A stretch of DNA of 64,000 nucleotides from Solicola gregarius (GTDB lineage: Bacteria; Actinomycetota; Actinomycetes; Propionibacteriales; Nocardioidaceae), in NCBI RefSeq assembly GCF_025790165.1, contig NZ_CP094970.1, positions 2,542,001 to 2,606,000 on the forward strand. Reading direction: 5' to 3'. The position numbers and the translations under genes were made by a program. The notes under the pieces were generated by a model. That model saw only the letters and a list, made by a program, of their open reading frames with translations, had not been told where the DNA came from and made no database searches. Shown piece after piece: positions 31,907 through 41,949 of the stretch; position 1 is the first letter of the stretch; every line of letters begins with the position of its first letter.

Positions 31907-31985
31907 GCATTACCTCCGTGCCAACGTTGCTTGGACAGAATCGAGACGGGTCGTAGGCGCCGATGTCATCGGGGTTTCGACGTCG

Positions 31986-32780
31986 TCAGGCGAGCAGGGC
32001 GCGTACGCGGCCGGGGGTGTGGCCGAGCTCGCGCCGCATCGTGCGGGTGAAGTGTGCTTGGTCGCTGAAGCCGAGGGCGTACGTGAGGTCGGCGAGGTTC
32101 GTTTCGCCGTCGTCGATTCGTTGCAGGGCGCGGCTGATCCGTACGCGATTACGGTATCGGCTCACGGTCATGCCCACGTGGTGCCGGAACGTGCGGCTCA
32201 GGTGGGACGGGGACGTCTCCAGCAGGTGCGCCAATGCGACCAGGTTGGTGCCGCCCTCATCCGCGAGCAATGCGTCCCTGGCGCGATCTGCGAGGTCGTG
32301 GCGCCCGGGCGCCGGTATCTCGTCGGGCTCGCGGCGAAGAGCCAGCCGCAGCAGCTCCACCACGGCCTCGACGCCGGCGAAGGACGGATCTGCGTCCGTA
32401 CGCAGGAGCGCGCGGTGCGCCAGCTCGAGTCGCGCGTCCACGCGGACTGCGGGAGAACGGACCGCCTCGACACCCGCGGTCAGAGCGTCGCCGGGCAGAG
32501 TGATCGACGTGCATACGTCGCCGCCTGCGGGGTGGGCGAAGCGGGCCTCCTGCCCCGGCTGGTTCAGATAGCCAGTGGTCGGGTCGGCCGTCATCCGCCG
32601 GCCGCGGGTATCGAGCCGGAACCTGCCTCGCCGGACCAGGATCATCTGGGTGGCGGACGTCGTCTCGGCAGGGGACCAGCGTGCGTGGTCATCGGAGCAT
32701 TCCACCGTCCGGACCACGAAGTGCCGATTCGCAACCACTCGTCTCGTCGTACGCACAGAGCCGAACCTACCGTCACGCAC
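31986..32780 (-). CDS. AraC-family transcriptional regulator
   Basis: The 264-residue protein has a cupin-like N-terminal half (MILVRRGRFRLDTRGRRMTA, DVCTSITLPGDAL) and an AraC DNA-binding pair of helix-turn-helices in the last 100 residues: LAHLLETSPSHLSRTFRHHV, then the second motif LTYALGFSDQAHFTRTMRRE. The GTG at 32780 is preferred because GGAG lies five bases upstream. The open frame continues to 33014, but that would cover the MFS gene's start. It diverges from the MFS exporter and probably controls it. Confidence 0.82.
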   Translation of the reverse strand: MRDGRFGSVRTTRRVVANRHFVVRTVECSDDHARWSPAETTSATQMILVRRGRFRLDTRGRRMTADPTTGYLNQPGQEARFAHPAGGDVCTSITLPGDALTAGVEAVRSPAVRVDARLELAHRALLRTDADPSFAGVEAVVELLRLALRREPDEIPAPGRHDLADRARDALLADEGGTNLVALAHLLETSPSHLSRTFRHHVGMTVSRYRNRVRISRALQRIDDGETNLADLTYALGFSDQAHFTRTMRRELGHTPGRVRALLA

Positions 32781-32861
32781 CGACACTCCACTGTCCACCG
32801 ACACTGTCCGTCGACCGGTGCACCCGCAGATTCGTTCAAGACTGCCAGTCGCGTTCGATCG

Positions 32862-34271
32862 ATGCTCGGAGGCGTGGTCAGTCACCCTCCGCTCGTCGCT
32901 ACCGCCACCCGTCGCGGCTCGATGTTGGCCGTATTGCTCACCGGGCAGGTCATGGTCTCCATGGACGGATCGATCGTGTCCGTTGCCGCGCCGACGATTC
33001 GTGCCGGGCTGCACGCGAGTGGTGCGGAGATCCAGTTGCTCGTGTCGAGTTATCTACTCACCACCGGCGTCCTGTTCGTCACCTGCGCGCGGCTCGGCGA
33101 CGTCATCGGATATCGACGCGCGTTCCTGATCGGTCTCGGCTGGTTCACCGGAGCCTCGCTGCTGTGCGGGGTGGCCCTCGACCCGACGATGTTGATGCTC
33201 GCCCGCGTGGCTCAAGCGATCGGCGCCGCATTACTGATGCCGCAGGTCTTCTCGCTCATCCACCGTCACTGGGAGGGCGCTGCGCGGCGGAGGGCGATCG
33301 GCGTCTACAGCATGGTCCTCGCCCTCGGCGTCGCGATCGGACAGCTGGTCGGCGGGCTGGTCGCCCAGGTTGACCTGTTCGGGCTCTCCTGGCGGCCGGT
33401 CTTCCTGATCAACGTTCCGGTCGGCGTGGTCGTGTTCTGGATCGGTTCGCGGGTTCTACCGCGCGCGCGTACGGACGGACAAGCTCGTCTCGACCTCGCC
33501 GGGGTCGCGCTGTTGACCGTGGCCATGACCGCGCTCACCCTCCCGCTCATCTTCGGCCCGGACCACGGGTGGCCGGCGTGGACCTGGCTCACTCTGGCGT
33601 TCGGAGCAGTGCTGTTGACCGTCTTCGTGCGGTACGAATCCACGGCACGGCAGCCGGTGTTCGACCTGGCGGCGCTGCGACCGAACGGGGTGAAGCCGGG
33701 GTTGGCCTCGTGTTGCATCGTCATGGGCTGCTACACCGTGTTCGTACTCACGCTGACCCTGCATCTGCAGTCCGAACTCGGATACACGCCGCTCCAGGCG
33801 GGACTCGCTTTCGTCCCGTACGCTCTCGGTTTCGGCACGCTCAGCCTGAGTTGGAACCACTGCCCACGCCGGCTGCAGAGCGCCATGCCGATCGTGGGTC
33901 CCTTGGCCTTCGCGGCAGGCACGACCGTGTCCGTGCTCCTCATCCGAGAGGATGCGCACCCGTCGATCTTCCTCCCGTTCCTGCTGATCGCCGGCGCCGG
34001 GCACGCGGCCGGGTACAGTCCGCTGATCGCGCAGGTCACCTCGTTGGTGGAGTCCCGATTCGCTTCGGCGATCTCGGCAATGAACGCCACTGGGCCTGTG
34101 CTCGCGGAGGTGCTCGCGGTCGCCGGACTCGGTACGGTCTACTTCGCGGCTTCGTCCTCCGCAGACGGCTTGCTCATGGTCGCTGCCGCGATCGCGGCGC
34201 TTCTGGTGATTGCGACGACGTGCGCCGCCCTGGCGACGAGGTCGCCTGGCCGCACGAGCACCCATAGGTGA
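32862..34271 (+). CDS. DHA2-type MFS drug exporter
   Basis: The 469-residue protein has 14 predicted TM helices, as in EmrB/QacA-like pumps. Motif A lies in VTCARLGDVIGYRRAFLIGL, and motif D1 early in SMDGSIVSVAAPTIRAGL with its Asp (D28). Motif C is implied by LVLALGVAIGQLVGGLVAQ in TM5. Exporters of this class carry drugs or dyes in exchange for protons. ATG 32862 or GTG 32874 (just after GGAGG) could be the start. It is divergent from AraC, an arrangement typical for inducible efflux. Confidence 0.88.
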   Translation: MLGGVVSHPPLVATATRRGSMLAVLLTGQVMVSMDGSIVSVAAPTIRAGLHASGAEIQLLVSSYLLTTGVLFVTCARLGDVIGYRRAFLIGLGWFTGASLLCGVALDPTMLMLARVAQAIGAALLMPQVFSLIHRHWEGAARRRAIGVYSMVLALGVAIGQLVGGLVAQVDLFGLSWRPVFLINVPVGVVVFWIGSRVLPRARTDGQARLDLAGVALLTVAMTALTLPLIFGPDHGWPAWTWLTLAFGAVLLTVFVRYESTARQPVFDLAALRPNGVKPGLASCCIVMGCYTVFVLTLTLHLQSELGYTPLQAGLAFVPYALGFGTLSLSWNHCPRRLQSAMPIVGPLAFAAGTTVSVLLIREDAHPSIFLPFLLIAGAGHAAGYSPLIAQVTSLVESRFASAISAMNATGPVLAEVLAVAGLGTVYFAASSSADGLLMVAAAIAALLVIATTCAALATRSPGRTSTHR

Positions 34272-34325
34272 TCCGGTCCTGCGGCGGCACGATTTCCTGG
34301 ATTCCTCGTACGACAGGTGCCGGCG

Positions 34326-35186
34326 TCAGCTCACTTCGCCGATGTCGAGTGCGGCGAGCACCTCGGGGTCGGCGAGCAGCTCGATCTCGGTGATCCGGCT
34401 TCCGTCGACGGTGAAGGCGAATGCGACCTTGAGCTCGCCGTGCGTCGACCAGGTGGCGCCGGCGTACCCGTCGATGGCGACCAGCCGCGCCCCCAGAGCG
34501 CGGCCGGAGAACGTTCGGGCGACCGCCGTCGCGCCGGTCGTGACGCGCGCAGACCCCATGGTGACGGCGGCGCCGTCCGCGCGGATGACGACATCGGGGT
34601 CGAGCAGGTCGACGAGCTGCTGAAGGTCGCCGTTTCGTGACGCGGAGAGGAATGCGTCGACGATCTTTTGCTGGGTACGCCGGTCGGCCGCGCTGCTCGT
34701 GGCCTCCGGCCGCTGCACGCGGCGCCGGCCCCGGCTGGCGAGCTGCCGGACCGCCGTATCCGAGCGACCCATGACGGAAGCGACCTCCTCGAACGGCATC
34801 GCGAACAGGTCATGCAGTACGAACGCCAACCGCTCCGCCGGCGACAGCGTGCTCAGCAGGATGTGCACCGCAGACCCGACCTGATCGGCGAGCACTGCGT
34901 CGGTCTCGGGGTCGGGGGTATCCGTGGGCAGGTCGGAGTGTCCCTCCATCGGGCCTTCGCGTCGGCTCGCCTGGGAGCGCAGGTAGTCGAGGCAGATCCG
35001 CGAAACGACCGTGGTGAGCCATCCGCCGAGGTTGGCGATCGTGCTCACGTCGGCGCGCTCCAGCCGCAGCCATGCCTCCTGCACGGCGTCGTCTGCCTCG
35101 TGCACGGAGCCGAGCATCCGGTACGCGACGGCGCGCAGGTGCGTGCGATGGCCCTCGAAGGCATCGGCGAGCTCCTCGTCGTTCAT
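34326..35186 (-). CDS. ECF sigma factor of the SigJ group with SnoaL-like C-terminus
   Basis: The 286-residue protein has sigma-2 (FEGHRTHLRAVAYRMLGSVH, DDAVQEAWLRLERAD) and sigma-4 (LSTLSPAERLAFVLHDLFAM, FEEVASVMGRSDTAVRQL) regions joined to a C-terminal NTF2/SnoaL-like domain (IVDAFLSASRNGDLQQLVDL). This is the ECF41/SigJ arrangement, where the extra domain regulates activity without a classical anti-sigma factor. Group members are often next to genes for carboxymuconolactone decarboxylases or oxidoreductases; here a VOC protein diverges from it. Met 35186 has GAGG nine bases upstream; Met 35195 is the alternative. Confidence 0.9.
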   Translation of the reverse strand: MNDEELADAFEGHRTHLRAVAYRMLGSVHEADDAVQEAWLRLERADVSTIANLGGWLTTVVSRICLDYLRSQASRREGPMEGHSDLPTDTPDPETDAVLADQVGSAVHILLSTLSPAERLAFVLHDLFAMPFEEVASVMGRSDTAVRQLASRGRRRVQRPEATSSAADRRTQQKIVDAFLSASRNGDLQQLVDLLDPDVVIRADGAAVTMGSARVTTGATAVARTFSGRALGARLVAIDGYAGATWSTHGELKVAFAFTVDGSRITEIELLADPEVLAALDIGEVS

Positions 35187-35301
35187 CTCACCCATCCTCG
35201 CGTCACACCGGCTCCATTCTCGTGTCACAACTGCCTGTCGGCATCCGTCATCTCCCTGACGCGCCACCTGGCGCGATCGTGACATCTCCAGGAGGAACCC
35301 C

Positions 35302-35643
35302 ATGACCATTGGACTCAAAACCGTGCTCTATCCGGTACGTGACCTCGCCGCCGCCAAGCCGGTCTTCATTGCGCTGCTCGGCGTCGAGCCGTCGATGGAT
35401 GCGTCGTACTACGTCGGCTTCGACGTCGCCGGCGAACACGTCGGCCTCGATCCGAACGGCCATGCCAAGGGAATGACCGGGCCGCAGGCATTCTGGCGCG
35501 TGCCCGACGCCGCCGCGTCGGTCGACGAGCTGGTCGCGGCCGGCGGCACGGTGCGCCAGCCCGCCCAGGACGTCGGTGGCGGCGCCATCACCGCTGTGAT
35601 CGACGACGTCGACGGCAATCCGATCGGCATCATCCAGGGCTGA
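35302..35643 (+). CDS. Glyoxalase/VOC-fold protein
   Basis: The 113-residue protein is a single vicinal-oxygen-chelate unit: GLKTVLYPVRDLAAAKPVFI, then YYVGFDVAGEHVGLD and a last strand AVIDDVDGNPIGIIQG, the common terminal motif of this superfamily. It would dimerise. Metal ligands are not certain, so the reaction (bleomycin binding, lyase, dioxygenase) is open. AGGAGG lies seven bases before ATG 35302. It diverges from the SigJ-type gene and could be a target. Confidence 0.85.
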   Translation: MTIGLKTVLYPVRDLAAAKPVFIALLGVEPSMDASYYVGFDVAGEHVGLDPNGHAKGMTGPQAFWRVPDAAASVDELVAAGGTVRQPAQDVGGGAITAVIDDVDGNPIGIIQG

Positions 35644-35782
35644 CGATCGGGTGAAGGGCACCGCGCCAGAAACCTGACCCGCGACAGTCACATCGGTCGT
35701 TCGCCGATCGTCAGGGCTGCAAGCGACGAGCTTCGTCGATCGGTCACCCGGGGGGTGGCCCACATTCGAGAGGATTTGGGAT

Positions 35783-37927
35783 ATGCGCCGTTGGGCGGAG
35801 TTCGTACTGACCCACCGTCGGTGGGTTGTCTCGTTCTGGGTACTCGTCGCCATCGTGGGAGCAACGGTTTCCGGTGCCGTCTCCGAGCGGCTCACGTACG
35901 ACTACTCGCTGCCGGGGGAGCCCGGAAGCGAGACGGCCGAGAAGATCGACGCGCACCTCGGGAACGGTGGCAAGAACGCGCCGTACCTCGTGTCGGTGAC
36001 GGTTGCCGACGGAGAAACGATCGACGCGAAGGCGGCCGCCGTTGCCGAAACATTCGACACGGTAGCGGCGGAGGTGCCCGACGTACGCGTGCTTGACGAG
36101 GCCAACACAGGCGACGATGCATTTCGTACGAAGGACGGCCAGACGTCATATGCGATGGTGTTCTGGCGGTTCGACACGTCGCCGGCGGCCGAGCGTCCGA
36201 CCGAGGCGATCCGTGCTGCCGCCGAAAGCGGGAAGCCGGCGGGTAGCACCGTCGGCGTGACCGGTATGGACGAGCTCGCTACCGGTGCCTCGGAAGAGGG
36301 CGGTGCCGGCGTGCTGGCGGAGACCCTGATCGGTGGTCTGGGCGCGCTTGCCGTACTGGCCTTCGTATTCGCATCGATGCTCGCGTTCCTGCCGCTGGTC
36401 GTTGCGGCAGTATCGATCCTGGCGACGTTCGTCATGCTGCTGCCGTTGACGTATCTGAGCGACTACTCGGCGTTGGTGCAGTTTCTCATCGCACTCGTCG
36501 GTCTCGGGGTCGCGATCGACTACTCGTTGCTGCTGGTGACGCGCTGGCGCGAGGAGCGCGATCACGGACTCGAGAATCACGACGCTGTACGAGCAGCCAT
36601 GCAGAGCGCGGGTCGCTCGGTGATGTTCAGCGGACTCACGGTCGCGATCGGCCTGCTGTCGTTGGTCGTTCTGCCGGTGCCGTTCATGCGAAGCGTGGGC
36701 ATCGGCGGTGCGCTGGTCCCACTCGCGAGCGTCGCTACGACGCTGAGCCTGACGCCGGCGATCCTCGCGGGCATCGGCCCACGGGTCGACTGGCCGAAGA
36801 TCCGGCGCGAGGACCGCGCGAGCAGGGCGTGGCAGGCGTGGGCGGCGAAGGTCGTCCGGGTACGTTGGGTCGCCGCCGGAGTCTCCATGGCCGTGTTGCT
36901 CGCGTTGCTCATCGGCCTGTTCGGCATGAAGATCGGCCAGTCGTCCAGCGACTCGCTTGCCAAGAGCGGCCCCGCGTACGAAACCCTGCAGACCCTCGAG
37001 GACGGCGGCGTGACAACGGGCAGCCTGACACCGATCGAGGTGCTCGTCGCGACCGATGACGCCCAGGCGGCGGCCGAAGAGCTCGCCCAGGTGGACGGCG
37101 TCGACCGTGCGCTTGTCTCGACCGACGAGTCGAGCAATCGCGATGGGAGCTCGGTCGTCGTCGTCGTTCCCGCAGAGGAGACCGTCAACTCGAAGAGTGT
37201 CGATGTCGTCGAGCGGGTGAAGGATCGGTCCGAAGGTCTACCCGGTGTTGTCGGCGTGGCCGGCGTCGGCGCCGCCCAGCTCGACTTCATGAGCGCGGTG
37301 TACGGCAACTTCCCGCTGATGCTCGCGCTCATCGCAATGCTCACGTTCGTACTGCTGGCCCGCGCCTTCCGCTCGCTGCTGCTGCCGCTGAAGGCCGTAC
37401 TTCTCAACCTGTTGTCGCTCGGCGCGACGTACGGGCTGACGGTGCTGTTCTGGCAATATGGCCTGGGTTCCGAGGCGCTGTTCGACATCTCCGAGACCGG
37501 GGCGATCACGTTCTGGATCCCGCTCGTCGTATTCGCGTTCCTGTTCGGCCTGTCGATGGACTACGAGGTGTTCATCCTGGCGCGGATGCGCGAGGAGTAC
37601 GACAAGACCGGCGACACCGATCGCGCCGTCATCGAGGGCATGGGGCGTACCGGCCGGCTCGTCACGAGTGCCGCGCTCATCCTGTTCCTCGCGTTCGCGG
37701 CGCTCGCGTCCGGGCCGGGCACCGACCTGAAGGTGATGGCGACCGCCCTGGGCTTCGGCATCCTGCTCGACGCGACGCTCATCCGTGCGGTACTGGTACC
37801 GGCGACCGTGTCGCTGTTCGGGAAATGGAACTGGTACCTCCCCGTATGGGCCGCGAGGCTGTTGCGGGTTCCTGCGTCATCGTCGCGCGCCGCGCCCGAG
37901 CAGGTTGACGCTCACGTCGGCGTCTGA
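35783..37927 (+). CDS. MMPL/RND-family membrane exporter
   Basis: The 714-residue protein repeats the MMPL plan: TM1 at about 13-32, a soluble domain with YDYSLPGEPGSETAEKI, helices from VLAETLIGGLGALAVLAFVF, the Asp signature GLGVAIDYSLLLVTRWREER, a second periplasmic domain and a final block with FGLSMDYEVFILARMREEYD. The two Asp-Tyr motifs are the proton-relay sites. It is the second such pump in the window and only distantly similar to the first. No regulatory gene is adjacent. Substrate unknown; lipid or drug export is possible. Confidence 0.9.
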   Translation: MRRWAEFVLTHRRWVVSFWVLVAIVGATVSGAVSERLTYDYSLPGEPGSETAEKIDAHLGNGGKNAPYLVSVTVADGETIDAKAAAVAETFDTVAAEVPDVRVLDEANTGDDAFRTKDGQTSYAMVFWRFDTSPAAERPTEAIRAAAESGKPAGSTVGVTGMDELATGASEEGGAGVLAETLIGGLGALAVLAFVFASMLAFLPLVVAAVSILATFVMLLPLTYLSDYSALVQFLIALVGLGVAIDYSLLLVTRWREERDHGLENHDAVRAAMQSAGRSVMFSGLTVAIGLLSLVVLPVPFMRSVGIGGALVPLASVATTLSLTPAILAGIGPRVDWPKIRREDRASRAWQAWAAKVVRVRWVAAGVSMAVLLALLIGLFGMKIGQSSSDSLAKSGPAYETLQTLEDGGVTTGSLTPIEVLVATDDAQAAAEELAQVDGVDRALVSTDESSNRDGSSVVVVVPAEETVNSKSVDVVERVKDRSEGLPGVVGVAGVGAAQLDFMSAVYGNFPLMLALIAMLTFVLLARAFRSLLLPLKAVLLNLLSLGATYGLTVLFWQYGLGSEALFDISETGAITFWIPLVVFAFLFGLSMDYEVFILARMREEYDKTGDTDRAVIEGMGRTGRLVTSAALILFLAFAALASGPGTDLKVMATALGFGILLDATLIRAVLVPATVSLFGKWNWYLPVWAARLLRVPASSSRAAPEQVDAHVGV

Positions 37928-38015
37928 CGGCGCATCGCACGCGGGAGCGACTCCGGCTACCTCGGTTCGGGCCCGGTACGCCCTGCCCGTCCGGTGGGAC
38001 GAAGGCGGCCCGACC

Positions 38016-39332
38016 CTAGCGCTCCAGGCAGGGCCGCTTCGGGTCGAATGTCCAGTCCGGTACGAGGTACCGCATCGCGGCGGCGTCGTCGCGATGCCCG
38101 AGTCCGTGCTCGACGTACAGCTCGTGGGACTCGGCGAGCCGGTCGCGGTCGAGCTCGATGCCCAGGCCCCCGGAGGTGGGGACGGCGATGTCACCGCCGT
38201 TGATGCGCAGCGGTTCGCGGGTGATGCCTTGGCCGTCCTGCCAGATCCAGTGCGTGTCGAGCGCGGTGATCTCGCCGGGCGCGGCCGCGCCGACATGGGT
38301 GAACATCGCCAAGGAGATGTCGAAGTGGCTGTTCGAGTGCGATCCCCAGGTGAGCCCGAAGTCGTTGCACAGTTGGGCAACGCGTACTGAACCCGTCATC
38401 GTCCAGAAGTGCGGGTCGGCGAGAGGGATGTCGACCGCGTTCGTACGCACCGCGTGCGCGAGCTGACGCCAGTCGGTAGCGATCATGTTGGTGGCGGTAC
38501 GCAGGCCGGTGAGCCGACGGAACTCCGCCATCACCTCGCGGCCCGAGAAGCCGACTTCGGCACCAACGGGGTCCTCCGCGTACGCGAGTACGTCGCCGAG
38601 GTCGCTGCACAGAGCAACGGCGTCATCGAGAAGCCATGCACCGTTGGGGTCGAGCGTGATCCGGGCATCGGGAAACCGCTCCGAGAGCGCGGTCACGGCC
38701 GCAATCTCCTGCTCGCCGGGGAGGACGCCGCCCTTGAGCTTGAAGTCCACGAACCCGTAACGCTGCTCTGCCGCCTCGGCCAGTCGTACGACCGCCTCCG
38801 GCGTCATCGCCTCTTCGCGACGAGCCGACTCCCACCCGCCGCCGCCCGGCTCACGAAGGTACGGCAGGTCCGTGCGGTCGGGATCGCCTACGTAGAAGAG
38901 ATAACCGAGCATCGGCACCCGGTCGCGCTGTTGACCGTCGCCGAGCAGCTCGGCGACGGGTACGCCCTGTGCCTGGCCGGCGAGGTCAAGTAGAGCGGAC
39001 TCGAGCGCGGTCACCGCATGCACGGTCGTACGCAGGTCGAACGTCTGCGTGCCGCGCCCGCCCGCATCGCGATCGGCGAACCGATCAGCGACGTCGCGCA
39101 GCAGCGATCGGTACCGCAGCACCGGCTCACCGGTCAGCAGGTCGCCCGCATCCTCGATCGTCCTGCGGATCGACTCGCCGCCCGGCACCTCGCCGAGCCC
39201 CGTTCGCCCATCGGTGTCGGTGACGATCGCGACGTTGCGAGTGAAGAAGGGGGCGTGGGCACCGGAGAGGTTGAGCAGCATCGAGTCGTGCCCTGCGACG
39301 GGTACGACCTCGATCCGCGCGATCGCCGTCAT
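38016..39332 (-). CDS. gudD: Glucarate dehydratase
   Basis: The 438-residue enolase-superfamily enzyme converts D-glucarate to 5-dehydro-4-deoxy-D-glucarate. It shows the catalytic KLK (K198, K200) in FVDFKLKGG, metal ligands D228, E253 and a third in TNMIATDW, and the His base at 332 in [16 protein letters not shown]. The N-terminal capping domain contains [14 protein letters not shown], the family hallmark. Met 39332 overlaps the stop of the upstream aldehyde dehydrogenase (ATGA), so the two are co-translated. It is the last gene in a six-gene same-strand cluster. Confidence 0.93.
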   Translation of the reverse strand: MTAIARIEVVPVAGHDSMLLNLSGAHAPFFTRNVAIVTDTDGRTGLGEVPGGESIRRTIEDAGDLLTGEPVLRYRSLLRDVADRFADRDAGGRGTQTFDLRTTVHAVTALESALLDLAGQAQGVPVAELLGDGQQRDRVPMLGYLFYVGDPDRTDLPYLREPGGGGWESARREEAMTPEAVVRLAEAAEQRYGFVDFKLKGGVLPGEQEIAAVTALSERFPDARITLDPNGAWLLDDAVALCSDLGDVLAYAEDPVGAEVGFSGREVMAEFRRLTGLRTATNMIATDWRQLAHAVRTNAVDIPLADPHFWTMTGSVRVAQLCNDFGLTWGSHSNSHFDISLAMFTHVGAAAPGEITALDTHWIWQDGQGITREPLRINGGDIAVPTSGGLGIELDRDRLAESHELYVEHGLGHRDDAAAMRYLVPDWTFDPKRPCLER

Positions 39333-40927
39333 CGATCGCGTTCGCCGAGACTCAGAGTGCCGTCGATCCGCCGGGACAGGGCCCACGGGTTGTCGTCGCG
39401 CACGGCCTGGGGCAGCAGCTCATCGGGCACGTCCTGGTAGCACACCGGGCGCTGGAAGCGCTCGATCGCAAGGGACCCGACCGAGGTCGTACGCGCGTCC
39501 GACGTCGCGGGGTACGGCCCGCCGTGGACCATCGCGTGGCACACTTCGACGCCCGTCGGCCAACCGTTGAAGAGGATCCGCCCGACGCGGTCTTCGAGCA
39601 CCGGCAGCAGCCGCCGGGCCTCCTCGACATCCGAGGGCGCGTACTGGACCGTCGCCGTGAGCTGACCCTCGATCGCGGCCAGGGCGCTCGCGAGCTGGTC
39701 GACCCCGTCGTAGCGGACCACAACCGACGATGCGCCGAACACCTCGCGTTCCACCCGACCGACGTCGGACGCTGCGACCTCGTTCAGCACGGGCGCGGGG
39801 CGTCCGGGTCCGTCACCTGCCAGCCCATCGGCAACCCGCCGTACATCGTCCGTCGCAGCGAGATCGGCGACACCACGCGCGTACGCCTCGGCGATCTCGG
39901 GCGTGAGCATCAACTGGCCGATCGCCTCGCCGACGAGCCGCCCGGCCGCGGTGACGAAACGATCGCCGGTGTCACCGGTCGGCACGAACACCAGTCCGGG
40001 GTTCGTGCAGAACTGTCCGGCACCGAGCGTCAACGAGCCGACGTACGCGCTCGCGAGCCCGTCGACGTCGCCGTCGAGCGCCCCGGGGAGCACGACGACC
40101 GGGTTGATGGACGACATCTCCGCGTACACGGGGATCGGCTCGCGGCGCCGCTGCGCCACCTCGACGATGGCCTGGCCGCCGGCGCGGGATCCGGTGAAGC
40201 CGACGGCGCGGATCCGCGGATCGCTCACCAGCGCCCGCCCGAACTCGTTGCCGGCTCCGAGTACGAACGAAAATACTCCTGCGGGCATCCGAGTACGAGC
40301 GGCGGCGCGCGCAACCGCGCGCGCGACGAGCTCGCCGGTACCAGGGTGCGCCGGATGTCCCTTGACGACGACCGGGCAGCCGCCCGCGAGTGCCGAGGCC
40401 GTATCGCCGCCGGCCGTCGAGAACGCGAGGGGGAAGTTGCTGGCGCCGAACACCGCAACCGGCCCGAGCGGGATCATCCGCTGCCGCAGGTCAGGACGAG
40501 GGGCGGGCGTGCGGTCGGGCAGCGCCGGGTCGATGCGTACGCCGAGGTGGTCGCCCTGTGCGGCGACGTCGGCGAACATCCGCAGCTGACCTGTCGTGCG
40601 ACCGACCTCGCCACTCAACCGGGCTTCGGGGAGACCGCTCTCGAGAACGGCGCGCCCCACGATCTGGTCGCGGTCGGCCTCGATCTCCTCGGCGATCGCC
40701 TCGAGGAACGCCGCGCGTCGGCCTGGGCTCGTCTCGCGGTACGTCGCGAACGCGTCCGCAGCTGCCGCGACGGCCGCGTCGAGCTGGTCGAGGTCGAGCA
40801 GGCCGAAGGTGGGTTCGACGTCCTCGCCGGTGGCGGCTGTGCGGGCGCGAACGGAACCCGCACTGCCGATGACGTCCTTTCCAGCGACGATAGAAACACC
40901 CAGGACCTCTGCCGGGGAAACGCTCAT
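39329..40927 (-). CDS. alpha-Ketoglutaric semialdehyde dehydrogenase
   Basis: The 532-residue aldehyde dehydrogenase has the NADP+-binding [10 protein letters not shown] loop, the Glu in YAEMSSINP and the catalytic Cys in [11 protein letters not shown], with [16 protein letters not shown] upstream. Members of this clade oxidise 2,5-dioxopentanoate to alpha-ketoglutarate. In this cluster it would take the product of the 5-keto-4-deoxyglucarate dehydratase encoded upstream and hand alpha-ketoglutarate to the TCA cycle. It overlaps the genes on both sides by ATGA. The longer open frame to 41953 is a shadow of the upstream gene. Confidence 0.9.
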   Translation of the reverse strand: MSVSPAEVLGVSIVAGKDVIGSAGSVRARTAATGEDVEPTFGLLDLDQLDAAVAAAADAFATYRETSPGRRAAFLEAIAEEIEADRDQIVGRAVLESGLPEARLSGEVGRTTGQLRMFADVAAQGDHLGVRIDPALPDRTPAPRPDLRQRMIPLGPVAVFGASNFPLAFSTAGGDTASALAGGCPVVVKGHPAHPGTGELVARAVARAAARTRMPAGVFSFVLGAGNEFGRALVSDPRIRAVGFTGSRAGGQAIVEVAQRRREPIPVYAEMSSINPVVVLPGALDGDVDGLASAYVGSLTLGAGQFCTNPGLVFVPTGDTGDRFVTAAGRLVGEAIGQLMLTPEIAEAYARGVADLAATDDVRRVADGLAGDGPGRPAPVLNEVAASDVGRVEREVFGASSVVVRYDGVDQLASALAAIEGQLTATVQYAPSDVEEARRLLPVLEDRVGRILFNGWPTGVEVCHAMVHGGPYPATSDARTTSVGSLAIERFQRPVCYQDVPDELLPQAVRDDNPWALSRRIDGTLSLGERDR

Positions 40928-41850
40928 GCGTCGGCACCTCCGATGCGCTTGACGAGCTCGTCGAGATTCGCGAATTCGTGCTCGGTCAGGTCGGTGAGCG
41001 GTGGGCGTACCGGACCGGCCGAGCGGCCGACGACCCGCATGCCGGCCTTGACGATCGACACCGCGTACCCGCGCCGGCGATCGCGCACCTCCGTGTAGGG
41101 GATCACGAACGCGTTCAGCATGGCATAGACCTTCGCCTGGTCCTGGGCACGCACGGCGGCGTAGAAGTCGAGTGCGAACTCCGGCACGAAGTTGAAGATC
41201 GCCGACGAGTACGTCGTGACGCCGAGCTGAAGCAGCGGCAGCGCGAACACCTCGGCGGTCGGCAGACCGCCGATGTAGACGAGGCGGTCGCCCATGCGCG
41301 CGTACGTGCGGGTCATCTCCTCGATGCTGCCGATCCCGTCCTTGAACCCGATCAGTGACCGGTTGCGATCGCACGCCTCCTCGAGGGCGTCGGCCTGCAG
41401 CACCGCGTTCGCGCGGCTGTAGAAGATCACGCCGAGCGAGGTCGCCGAGCAGATCGCGCTGACGTGCTCGACGAGCCCCGCCTGACTCGCCTCGGTGAGG
41501 TACGGCGGCATCAGCAGGATGCCGTCGGCGCCGGCCTCCTCCGCTGCCCTCGCCTGCTGGATGGCGTTGGCCGTCGACCCGGTCGCCGGTGCCAGCACCG
41601 GCAGTGCGCCGTCGACCGCCGAAACGGCGGCGCGTACGACGCGGTCGGACTCGGGTGGGGTCAGCGAGAATCCCTCGCCGGTTCCCCCCGCGGCGAACAA
41701 GCCGGCCACCGGGTGATCGCTCAGCCACTGCAGGTGCTCCCGGTACGCGGGCTCGTCGAACTCCAGCTCGTCGGTGAAGTGGGTGACGGGGAAGGACAGG
41801 AGCCCCTCGCCAAGAGTCCCGGCGAGCTCGTCGGGGGTCAGGTTTGCCAC
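40924..41850 (-). CDS. kdgD: 5-Dehydro-4-deoxyglucarate dehydratase
   Basis: The 308-residue (beta/alpha)8 enzyme belongs to the DHDPS/NAL aldolase family. It has [20 protein letters not shown], the GxxGE-like [12 protein letters not shown], the Tyr in [12 protein letters not shown] and the Schiff-base Lys in [13 protein letters not shown]. It dehydrates and decarboxylates 5-keto-4-deoxyglucarate to alpha-ketoglutaric semialdehyde, linking gudD and the aldehyde dehydrogenase. GTG 41850 is chosen because family homology starts immediately afterwards; AGAGGA lies upstream. An in-frame Met at 41934 is possible but unsupported. Confidence 0.92.
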   Translation of the reverse strand: MANLTPDELAGTLGEGLLSFPVTHFTDELEFDEPAYREHLQWLSDHPVAGLFAAGGTGEGFSLTPPESDRVVRAAVSAVDGALPVLAPATGSTANAIQQARAAEEAGADGILLMPPYLTEASQAGLVEHVSAICSATSLGVIFYSRANAVLQADALEEACDRNRSLIGFKDGIGSIEEMTRTYARMGDRLVYIGGLPTAEVFALPLLQLGVTTYSSAIFNFVPEFALDFYAAVRAQDQAKVYAMLNAFVIPYTEVRDRRRGYAVSIVKAGMRVVGRSAGPVRPPLTDLTEHEFANLDELVKRIGGADA

Positions 41851-41949
41851 GGCGTGCGGTCCTCTCGGCACCAGGCGACGACCATCGTCGCTCGCGTACC
41901 ACGCTAGGAAGGAGGAGCGATGCTGGTCCAACACCAGTTCGGCATCCGC

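Noticed and set aside
31764-32861. N-terminal extension of the MFS exporter
   Set aside because: It is the antisense of the AraC regulator and a leader; the transporter homology starts at 32862.
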